Part shown: in pieces, positions 55,901-64,000 of the stretch | How the letters are laid out: each line of letters begins with the position of its first letter | Numbering within the stretch: the first letter of the stretch is position 1 | DNA from: Zizania palustris | Lineage: Eukaryota; Streptophyta; Magnoliopsida; Poales; Poaceae | Assembly (NCBI GenBank): GCA_019279435.1 | Contig: JAAALK010000287.1 | Location: 14,136,162-14,200,161, forward strand | Length of the DNA: 64,000 bases | Direction: 5' to 3' | The notes under the pieces: model-generated | Seen by the model: the letters and a program-made list of their open reading frames with translations, nothing else | What the model was told of the DNA's origin: nothing | Database searches by the model: none | Made by a program: the position numbers and the translations under genes

Positions 55901-57386
55901 AAATCTTGGATTAACCACAAGAGCATACCTAGCCACCTTGGAGACCCAACCTGTCTTGTTTGAGCAGATCCGTGAAGCTCAGTTAGAGGACCCAGATATA
56001 GCTGCCATTAAGAAGAACATGAGACAAGGAAAAGCCCCTGGATTTTCAGAGGACGAGAGTGGCACCATATGGTTTGAAACTCGGATATGTGTGCCGGATA
56101 AACCTGAAATAAAGACTCTTATCCTAAGAGAAGCCCATGAGACATTGTACTCCATTCATCCCGGCAGTACCAAGATGTACCAAGATCTGAAGGAACGTTA
56201 TTGGTGGGTTAGCATGAAAAGAGAGATTGCCCAGTTTGTCGCCGAATGTGACACCTACAGAAGAGTAAAAGCTGAACATCAGAGACCTGCAGGATTGTTA
56301 CAACCACTTAAAGTGCCGGAATGGAAGTGGGAAGAGATCGGTATGGATTTCATCACCGGATTACCAAAAACCCAACTTGGGTATGATTCTATTTGGGTGA
56401 TCATCGATCGGCTTACGAAAGTAGCTCATTTCATAGCCGTCAAGACGACCTTCAGTGGCCCTAAGCTTGCAGAGCTATATATGGCCCGGATAGTATGTCT
56501 TCATGGAGTGCCCAAGAAGATAGTGTCTGACCGAGGAAGTCAGTTTACCTCTCGTTTCTGGAAGAACCTCCAAGAGGAGATGGGCACGAGATTGAATTTC
56601 AGTACCGCCTACCACCCTCAGACAGATGGACAAACGGAGAGGGTAAATCAGATACTAGAGGATATGCTTCGAGCATGTGTTTTGGATTTTGGAGCCACTT
56701 GGGACAAGAGCTTGCCGTATGCTGAGTTTTCATACAACAACAGCTATCGAGCCAGCCTTCAGATGTCTCCTTTTGAAGCACTATATGGACGTAAGTGCAG
56801 AACGCCTCTACTTTGGGACCAAACTGGTGAATCCCAAGTATTCGGAACCGACATTCTTCGTGAAGCTGAAGAGAAGGTACGGATCATCAGATACCGACTC
56901 AAGACAGCCCAATCGCGACAGAAGAGCTACGCAGACAATCGCCGCCGAGACTTAGCCTTTGAAGAAGGAGAGCATGTCTACCTTCGGGTTACACCTCTCC
57001 GTGGTACTCAACGGTTTAACATGAGAGGAAAGTTGGCCCCTCGATATGTTGGACCATTCCCCATTATCCGACGCCAAGGCGAAGTAGCTTATCAGTTGGA
57101 ACTACCACCCTCGTTGGCCGGAGTACATGATGTTTTCCACGTATCTCAACTCAAGAAGTGTCTCCGCGTCCCCACAGAACAAGTGGACCTTCAGCAGTTG
57201 GATGTCCAAGAAGATCTGACCTATGTGGAAAAGCCGGTCAAGATATTGGAAGTCAAAGAAAGAACCACCAGGAGTCGAGTAATCCGCTTCTGCAAGGTGC
57301 AGTGGAGCAATCACCCGGTAGAAGAAGCTACTTGGGAAAAGGAAGATGAACTCAAGGCGCAGCATCCTAAACTATTCGAGGATTGA
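52913..57386 (+). pseudogene. GYP-4 gag-pol with chromodomain (several stops and frameshifts)
   Basis: ATG 52913 (MTNTQGSDAP). Gag core near 53240-53600 (EAGDWLRAIEKKLDLLTCTEQERV, with polyQ before it); CCHC knuckle CFNCRQGGHYSHQC near 53942. Protease LFDTGATHSFIS near 54127; RT with FIDDILIYS near 55056; RNase H (DASRQGLGCVLMQ, FTDHKSLKYI). Integrase with GMDFITGLPKT, VSDRGSQFTS and HPQTDGQTERVN; chromodomain near 57230-57380 (KILEVKERTTRSRVIRFCKVQW, EEATWEKEDEL). Breaks: in-frame TAG 52997 and TGA 53150 in gag, one-base deletions near 53612 and near 54637, TGA at 55746 where an Arg codon (CGA) is expected. The second Cys of the integrase zinc site is Tyr (CDTYRRV). Chromodomains of this lineage guide insertion to heterochromatin. 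Confidence 0.92.
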
Positions 57387-57414
57387 GCCGAATCTCGAGG
57401 ACGAGATTCTCTGT

Positions 57415-57428
57415 AAGGGGGATAGGAT
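57415..57428 (+). other. GYP-4 polypurine tract
   Basis: AAGGGGGATAGGAT just before the 3' LTR start TGTAACACCCC. Confidence 0.8.
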
Positions 57429-59991
57429 TGTAACACCCCAGAATTTAAAAAGGAATAAAATGAAAGAAAATATTATTTAAAACATTTTTGAATTTATTAG
57501 TAAAGGAGAAATCACAAAAGAGCCTAAATAAAACCAATCAGGGAGAAATACTCCAAATATGGACTTGAAAATTTTATGAGATAAACTAGAGATCAAGAGG
57601 TAATTTTAGGAATTTTTACAAATTTTTATCCACAGTGATTCAACCCTTAATCAAATATTTGATTTTCTGGAATTATTTAAAATCAGAAATCAATTTTAAA
57701 TCCTAAACGGGCCGAAACCCTGAAACTCCCTCCAACGGCCTTTTTGGCCCAGCCCATCACCGCCCTCTCACTGACGAGCGGGACCCGCCTGTCGGCGCTC
57801 GCCTCCCCTCTCTCCTCCCGCCCGCGCCCCGCCTGGCCCCACGCGTCAGCCACCTTGCGCCCTCTGACCGCCCGGCCCGCCTGTCTGCCCTTTCCTTTTC
57901 CGTTCGCTCACTGACAGGTGGAGCCCACCTATCAGGACCTTCGTCTCCGATGGAAGGGGATCGCTCCCCTTCCTTCCCCGGCGATCTCCTTCTGTCTTCT
58001 CGCCGCCGGCCACCGGATCGCCTTGGATCCCCTCCGATCACCTTCCCTGGTCGCCACCGCTCCCCTTCCATCTACGGCCGACGCGTTTTCGCGCTTAAGG
58101 AAGCTAGCCCGAGCCTTTGGAAGCCTCGCCGGAAAACTTAGGAAACCACCTCGGGTTTCCTCGGTAAAACCTTCCATCCTCGCCGCCGGTGACCCCTTTA
58201 TAAACCCCTCTGGCCTCCGCACTCCGCCCACACCCCTAAAGCCCAACCCTGTGCGATCCAGAGCGCCGCCACCCCGTTTTCGGGTTTCTCCTCTGTTTCG
58301 ACTCCAGCGAGCTCTCGCCGTCGCCTCGGACCTCCTCCGTCCACGTCGTCGCCACCGTCGTGACCGCCGGAGCCCGCCCGTCCTCGGCCACGACTCCGTT
58401 GGTCGAGAGGACCACCGAATCGCCTCGCCGCCGACGAACCCGAATGGTTCCTCCGCCCCTCTTCGACGCCGGTCGCCGTCCGCTCGCCGTCACCGCCACC
58501 GCCGGTACGACCAAGTTCCCCTCTCATCACTGGTTCCATTTTTGGCCTTAGCATGGTCATCCAAGCCACGCCGTCGCCGGAATCCTTCGCCGTTGGACCG
58601 CCGGAGCCGAGAATGAAGGGGGTAATCACCCCTTTAGCTCGTGCCGTGCCGGACGAGTCCCTGGCCGTCCGATCCAGATCGGAGGGCTAGGATTAAATCC
58701 CTTCGGGATCTAATCCAGGTCCTCGGATCCAGTCAAAGCGGTACCACGCGATCTCAGCCGTCGGATTTAACTTAAAAACGTGACTCCATCCTGTGCGTCC
58801 ACGTATACCCCTTCGCCACGTTTTAATCTGGGCCGTTCAAACTCATTTAAAACCCCCGCCTCGCATCTGGCCGCTGGATCCATATCCAACAGTCCAGATC
58901 CGATCGGTCCACGCGCATAGTCACGGGTTCACGGAGAGCCTGGTTCACCGTGGACCAGGGACTGTTTTTCTGTTTAAAATAAAATCCAGAAAATTGTTAT
59001 AAGTATGGTGGGTTCCGGGTGCAAGCTCGGGCACTGGTTTGTCGCACCCGGGGCACTATAAGGACCGGTCTGCGGGATCTGTTGCAAAGCACTTCCGTAC
59101 CAACCACAAGTCTAATGGGTAAGTCCTAACTGGAAGTATGGAATACTCCGGCTCGATGCACCATAGAGGAGGGGGCAAGGGGCTAGCCTGCGGGCGACTT
59201 GTACCGACGAGGCTCAAGGGGGGGGTATGGTGGGGCTCCGATGCGTCGGGACACCATATGAAACCCATAAGAGGGTGCTATTGAGTCGGGGAAGACTATA
59301 TGGAAGGTTTTGGCACGAGTTCCCGTGTGATGGGTCATCTCGTTACACTTCGGTGTAGGTGATGGGTGCGTGCCTTGTGGGTACAGTGGTACATCTCTGA
59401 TCAGAGTAATCCAATCTTTTCGAAAAGCCGAGCCCACGGTCAAGGGCGGGTTGTGTGACTACTCGCAGTTAGTTTACAATTGTTTGAATGTTCGAGTTAT
59501 TCATGGCATGTAAGGACTGTGGAGCGAGGTGGGGCTGACTGTACCCCTCGAGTTAGAGGATGATGATGCACACACACATGTTTACTTTTCCGTACTAATT
59601 AATTTGCTCACATTTAAAGCTTTACAATTATGCTGCTTCCGCTAAATTAGCCACTATCTCCCTTGTTATTACCTTGCATTATACTTGCATTCGGTGGCTT
59701 GCTGAGTACATCTGTACTCACCCCGTTGACTTACAACCTCAGAGTCCGTCTACTACGAGGAGGATGAAGGTCTGGAGTAGCGACCCAGTCAAGGCGAGAC
59801 TGGAAGGAGGCGTTCATCTAGGACCCTTGCTTTATTAGTTTCTCTTCATCTTTATTCACTTTTGTATTAATGCAGTCTACGAACCGTGAATGATTGCCCG
59901 TATTGTACGTGGTCGCATGATGAACGTCTTGTTTTATTGATTTTCTATGGAATTTCAATAAAGTCCTGATTTATTAAATCGGGGCGCGACA
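57429..59991 (+). repeat. GYP-4 3' LTR with internal deletion
   Basis: 2563 bp. Collinear with the 5' LTR except that the segment equivalent to 50058-50800 (743 bp) is absent; the join is at about 58998 with GTT microhomology. Ends GGGGCGCGACA. Confidence 0.92.
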
Positions 59992-59996
59992 GAAGC
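59992..59996. repeat. GYP-4 target site duplication, right copy
   Basis: GAAGC, identical to 48482-48486. Confidence 0.92.
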
Positions 59997-60453
59997 TCAA
60001 GAAATATCTAAGTGTATAAGCCATACCGGGGGCCCCTCCGCCCCTGGTATGTCGTTTAGCTGGTCAAAGCCTGGCGCGGCCTGACACGTCTGTAAAGCTG
60101 TAAAACACTTTTGTACTCTAGCTAGCTCTTTTTCCCTTTTTACCCCTGTAAGCCTAGGACTTATAGAGGGCTTCTCGGTCTTTTCCTTAAGGCCTGCGTT
60201 CCTATAAAAGCAGGGCCAAGCCCTTGTAACAGGGGACGGGGGCCAGGGCCATGAGACCCTGGAATTTACTACTCCATACCGAGGCATACCATGCCAAATC
60301 CACCATAAACTGGACGTAGGGCTATTATCCCTTAGGGGAGGTCCGAACCAGTATAAATCCTTTCCCCCTCTGAGAGAACCCTTCGTGGTTCATTTTACAC
60401 TCCGTATACACATATACAAAACCTGTGCTGTAGCTAACAAAATTGCTTCAACA
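59997..60453 (+). repeat. GYP-3 3' LTR, second part
   Basis: 457 bp, collinear with 42398-42854 and ending GCTTCAACA. TATA box at about 60201-60210 (CCTATAAAAG). Confidence 0.92.
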
Positions 60454-60458
60454 GAAAT
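60454..60458. repeat. GYP-3 target site duplication, right copy
   Basis: GAAAT, identical to 41892-41896. Confidence 0.92.
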
Positions 60459-60507
60459 GTCTAATACTTATAATCTATTTCAATTGAATGAATGTTTTGT
60501 CTTTAGA

Positions 60508-61505
60508 ATGGTTGAGGACCGTCGATGGATGTATAGTGGTTGGAATAAAAGTGGTGTTCACTCGAAGGAGTGGATGATCAAGACTCAGCAATTTATTGAC
60601 CATACATTCTCTTTGTCAAAAATAGTGGCGTGAGGTGTCCATTTAGCAAGTGCAGAAATTCTCTTTGGAAAGACAATATGACATTGACACTGGACCTTTG
60701 CAAGTTCGGTTTCTTACTAGACTAGTATGGGTGCAACACAGTGAGTCAATTCGTCAAACTACATTAGTAGTGGACAGGGATGATAGCACAGGTGACGATA
60801 GGATGTATGAGATGTTTGATGCTATACGACCGGAGTTTCAAACAAACCCTAAGGATCCTTATACACTAGAGGTTCAAAAGTTTTTTTTGACATACCTAGA
60901 GCTTTAAAAGAGACGTTGCATGAACACAACACAGTAAGCGTCCTCATTTTCATGACTCGTCTTATGGCTATTAAGTCAAAGTTTGAATTCTCAAACAATT
61001 ATTACAAGGAGCTCATGAACATGATCAGTGATGTCCTTCCTATGAATTATAAGATGCCGAAAGACATATACCAGTCAAAAAATGCTTTCTACTCTCAGTA
61101 TGGAGTATGAGAAGATTGATGTGTGTCAAGATAACTACATGCTTTTCTGAAAAGACCATAAAAATGAGATGAAGTGCTTAAAATGTGATAAACCGAGGTT
61201 CATAGAGATCGTAAATGAAGACGGTGAAAAGGCGACGACGAAGGTTGCTCATAAGTAACTTCGTTACATGCCTCTTACATGTCAAGTGAAACAATTATTT
61301 CTCTCAAAGAAAACCGCTAGGCATATGAGATGGCATAAAGAAGGTGTACATGAGAATGACCAAGTGATGGTGCACCCATCTAATGGTGAGACATAGAAGG
61401 CTCTAGATGATTTTGATGCAGATTTCACTAGGGATACGTAAAACCTATCTAAAGCACAAATATGTGGCTAATGGACATATTCACATGGTGAAACGCATGG
61501 TAAGA
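60508..61505 (+). pseudogene. CAC-2 TNP2-type transposase remnant
   Basis: A splice-acceptor-like TTTTGTCTTTAG precedes ATG 60508 (MVEDRRWMYSGWNKSGVHS), the transposase-associated N-terminal domain of CACTA proteins. The zinc-like RCPFSKCRN near 60632 is in another frame, then RLVWVQHSE and DDRMYEMFDAI near 60720-60830. The TNP2 block follows at about 60955-61400 (MTRLMAIKSKFEFSNN, MPKDIYQSKN, KCLKCDKPRFIEI, FLSKKTARHMRWHKEGVHEN). There are at least three frameshifts and several stops (near 61146, 61257, 61396 and 61440). The catalytic C-terminal part is missing. The CACTA superfamily call is firm, as is loss of function. Confidence 0.88.
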
Positions 61506-61561
61506 ACTAATGTTGTGCTGAATGCTATATACATTGTAATGTGACTAATTCATATCTACAG

Positions 61562-62118
61562 AAAGCTCGAATTGGTGTTGTGCCAAGTGACATCGAGGTC
61601 TATATAGGTGGTCATAAAGGACCAAATCCTTCAAACCCAACTGAATTGTGTAGTCATTTGGTGAGGTGTTAACCATTTTTAAGAGTTTGCACTATTTTTC
61701 TCTATCTAATCGACATTGTTGGTTTTTTCTAGATACAATATGATCAATAAATAGTGCAACTCCATGGAGAGGAGTATGAATGGCGGAAGGAACCCATCGA
61801 CCCAATGGCTGTGTACTCAAGTGGAGGTGGAAAGAGCCATGGATGATGAGACGATGCTTTTCAATGTTTGTGTATGGTACTGTAATAGTAAATTATCTAT
61901 TTAATGTTGCAGGTATTCCATGTTCAATGGAATAATTGACTCAAGGGAGGTGAGAGCTCAGAACTCAACTCAATCGACCCAGAGCTCCTCAGGGTTTAGC
62001 TATAGCCTTCGCCTCTTAGAAGATCACCCACAAATCATTAAGATGACAGAGGCACTAAGGCAGCGAGACAAGTACTATGGTGCTTACTTAGCACAGCAGC
62101 AGGCGATGCTTTAAGTAA
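61562..62118 (+). pseudogene. CAC-2 second-gene remnant (plant transposase Ptta/En/Spm, Transposase_24-like)
   Basis: After an acceptor-like ATCTACAG, 61562 onward reads KARIGVVPSDIEVYIGGHKG and NPSNPTELC. A second piece near 61740-61845 has HGEEYEWRKEPIDPMAVYSSGG. A third from about 61911, after TGTTGCAG, has RYSMFNGIIDSRE and ends at about 62114 with EALRQRDKYYGAYLAQQQAM. These are typical of the PF03004 family encoded by CACTA elements next to TNP2. One piece contains a stop (QYDQ-stop). Exon order is as expected, so this is a decayed spliced gene in its original position. Confidence 0.8.
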
Positions 62119-62535
62119 GTTTAGTGATTGAATTACAACTATATAGCATTTAACAATAATTTTAAAACTAATTGATTGCATTACAACATGTATAGCAATT
62201 AGCCTAGCAGCAAGAATTTGACATGTTGTTGTTCCAACTGGTACCTCCCCTACCACTATTTTCATTTGGTACTCCTCCTGCAGCTCAAGTATATTCTCTC
62301 TTATCTGTTTTACATGAACGAAAATTTAGAGGGCTATTTGAGTTGGCTTGTTAGTTGATAATGTTTCCCGACATTTATATATTGCTTCAGATTCTTCATA
62401 CTCTCGGTCAGGATGGAGCCTTGGCTTCAAATGTTCATGAGTAGCACACCACTACTCTGAGAGGCAGCAACACAATTCTAACTAACCAAGTGAGGATTGT
62501 GAGTGACTTTGAATGTTATGTTCTGCATGGGAGTA
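62119..62535 (+). other. CAC-2 tail: probable last introns and exon remnants
   Basis: A piece after CATGTATAG near 62197 reads QLA-stop-QQEFDMLLFQLVPPLPLF, consistent with the glutamine-rich end of the Transposase_24-like protein. The rest is AT-rich. The CAC-2 3' terminus is missing: the sequence changes abruptly at 62536. Confidence 0.45.
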
Positions 62536-63249
62536 TAATGGGTAAGTCCTAACTGGAAGTATGGAATACTCCGGCTCGATGCACCATAGAGGAGGGGGCA
62601 AGGGGCTAGCCTGCGGGCGACTTGTACCGACGAGGCTCAAGGGGGGGGTATGGTGGGGCTCCGATGCGTCGGGACACCATATGAAACCCATAAGAGGGTG
62701 CTATTGAGTCGGGGAAGACTATATGGAAGGTTTTGGCACGAGTTCCCGTGTGATGGGTCATCTCGTTACACTTCGGTGTAGGTGATGGGTGCGTGCCTTG
62801 TGGGTACAGTGGTACATCTCTGATCAGAGTAATCCAATCTTTTCGAAAAGCCGAGCCCACGGTCAAGGGCGGGTTGTGTGACTACTCGCAGTTAGTTTAC
62901 AATTGTTTGAATGTTCGAGTTATTCATGGCATGTAAGGACTGTGGAGCGAGGTGGGGCTGACTGTACCCCTCGAGTTAGAGGATGATGATGCACACACAC
63001 ATGTTTACTTTTCCGTACTAATTAATTTGCTCACATTTAAAGCTTTACAATTATGCTGCTTCCGCTAAATTAGCCACTATCTCCCTTGTTATTACCTTGC
63101 ATTATACTTGCATTCGGTGGCTTGCTGAGTACATCTGTACTCACCCCGTTGACTTACAACCTCAGAGTCCGTCTACTACGAGGAGGATGAAGGTCTGGAG
63201 TAGCGACCCAGTCAAGGCGAGACTGGAAGGAGGCGTTCATCTAGGACCC
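62536..63249 (+). repeat. Fragment of a GYP-4-type LTR
   Basis: Matches 59114-59827 of the GYP-4 3' LTR with no difference that I could find, including an eight-G run and the 3'-LTR-specific variants that the 5' LTR lacks. The left junction is in TAATGGG. The right side is cut by the COP-4 LTR at GGACCC. Short ORFs here duplicate those in the LTR and are not genes. Confidence 0.93.
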
Positions 63250-64000
63250 TGTTGGACCGGAAACGGCGACCAGAGGGGGGGTGAATGGGAGCTTTTAAAA
63301 CTTCGGGCTAAAAACTTAGCCTTCGGGTCTGTTCTGTCTTCTGCGGAACAGGCTTCGAACACACCCTTCGAAGGTCTGGTTCGGAGGTACTTCGACACCT
63401 TCGAACACAGGCTTCGGAGAGGCAAAAGTTCGAAGTCAAGAAGACTTCGCTCCACTTACAACCCTCGAAAACCTACTCTGCTAAGTCAGTGCAGGCTTCG
63501 CACACAGGGTGCATTGAGCAGACTTCGCACTTCACCCTTCGCAAGAGTGGACAGCCCTCTGAGGACTTCGACCAAGTACTGGGCGACAGCAACTGGTGCT
63601 GGGCTTCATACGCAAAGGTCTACACGCACACAAAACGGACCGCGCTAAGGGCTTCGACACAAGAAGCACTACGGGAAAAGATCAGGGCTTCGCTAGTAAG
63701 CAGCGAGGTCTTGCCTCGTTTTACACAGAGCGACAGCACACTGAAAAACACACTTCGCGAGAAAAACACCCTTCGCCAAGACAGGCTTCGGTGAACTAAA
63801 GACTAGCGAGGTATGTAACGCGAGCTCAAGCAAAAGCACAAAGAAGCAGGGCTTCGCTGCTTGAACAAGGAACACTGAAATAAATTGAACTCAGAATGAA
63901 TACAGCAAGGTCTGTCTACAGGAGCTCAACAGTAAATGCTCAAAGTGTTAAATGTTACCTACCGAGCCCCCATATTTATAGCCCACAGCTTCATCCTAAG
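63250..64000 (-). repeat. COP-4 Copia LTR, U5-R part (minus strand, runs off the window)
   Basis: The plus strand begins TGTTGGACCGGAAACGGCG, the complement of the COP-2 LTR terminus. 63250-63780 aligns with the last about 700 bp of the COP-2 LTR in reverse complement. A TATA box (CTATAAATATGG, minus) lies at about 63970-63982, corresponding to 13262 in COP-2. The element's body lies beyond the window, because 63250 is the outer (3') end of its LTR. The 183-aa and other ORFs here are not genes. Confidence 0.85.

Larger units (their letters stand above)
48487..59991 (+). mobile_element. GYP-4: chromodomain Gypsy element (Tekay/Del type) inserted in the GYP-3 3' LTR
   Basis: 11,505 bp bounded by GAAGC duplications (48482-48486 and 59992-59996). 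Long LTRs: 5' 3306 bp (48487-51792), 3' 2563 bp (57429-59991, with a 743-bp deletion). Initiator-Met primer site, extra ORF, gag, pol and a C-terminal chromodomain. LTRs differ by roughly 30 substitutions over about 2.5 kb by eye. gag-pol carries several disabling changes, so this copy is not autonomous now. It lacks the CTTCGAAG word bias of the surrounding elements. Confidence 0.93.
41897..60453 (+). mobile_element. GYP-3: non-autonomous Gypsy element lacking gag-pol but carrying an antisense gene
   Basis: 5' LTR 41897-42854 (958 bp); 3' LTR in two pieces, 47962-48486 and 59997-60453 (982 bp together), split by GYP-4. Removing GYP-4 and its duplication leaves about 7.05 kb. Primer site, polypurine tract and LTR ends match GYP-2. 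The 5.1-kb interior has no gag, protease, RT or integrase; it holds short tandem repeats and an antisense gene. I count about 16 substitutions between the LTRs plus one 24-bp repeat unit, so this insertion is older than GYP-2. Confidence 0.92.

Noticed and set aside
63097..63648. 183-aa ORF
   Set aside because: Runs from a GYP-4-type LTR fragment into the COP-4 LTR; a chance fusion of two repeats.

Overview
This is repeat-dense nuclear DNA from a flowering plant, most likely a panicoid grass. The evidence is Tat-type and chromodomain Gypsy elements, long-LTR Copia elements, CACTA transposons whose subterminal repeats read CACTCGGCAAA, and a GTTTGG-ended MITE. I found no convincing host gene, rRNA, tRNA or CRISPR array. 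Almost everything is transposable elements nested in one another, named here COP-1 to COP-4, GYP-1 to GYP-4, CAC-1 and CAC-2.

Layout. 1-4108: 3' part of a minus-strand Copia (COP-1: partial LTR, polypurine tract, RNase H/RT remnant). 4109-4208: a gap of exactly 100 N. 4209-7553: 5' part of a minus-strand Tat-type Gypsy (GYP-1), inserted in a plus-strand long-LTR Copia (COP-2, 7554-14045). COP-2 is inserted in the integrase region of a small-LTR minus-strand Copia (COP-3, 14046-14942 and 26283-27612). COP-3 is also split by a complete Gypsy (GYP-2, 14943-26277) with LTRs that read as identical, a 5-bp target duplication and one uninterrupted gag-pol frame. COP-3 sits in a CACTA-like element (CAC-1, to about 32729) that carries an AT-rich array of 500-bp tandem repeats. 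A 679-bp MITE follows, then about 5.5 kb of AT-rich sequence with nothing recognisable, then a probable solo LTR (38928-40018). From 40419 a second CACTA (CAC-2) begins. It is split by GYP-3 (41897-60453), whose 3' LTR is itself split by a chromodomain Gypsy, GYP-4 (48487-59991). CAC-2 transposase remnants resume at 60459-62535. They are followed by a fragment of a GYP-4-type LTR (62536-63249) and the U5 end of another Copia LTR (COP-4, 63250-64000).

Most interesting system. GYP-2 and GYP-3 both carry, between the 5' half of the internal region and the 3' LTR, a gene on the strand opposite to gag-pol. It has its own TATA box and a shared exon/intron layout (five exons in GYP-3). GYP-3 has lost all of gag and pol but keeps this gene nearly intact. 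GYP-2 has an intact gag-pol but an apparently internally deleted, frame-broken copy. The two share primer-binding site, polypurine tract and LTR ends, so GYP-3 looks like a non-autonomous partner that retained only the antisense gene. Additional antisense ORFs are known in Tat-lineage Gypsy elements; the exon structure, reciprocal loss and partner relationship are my reading of this sequence.
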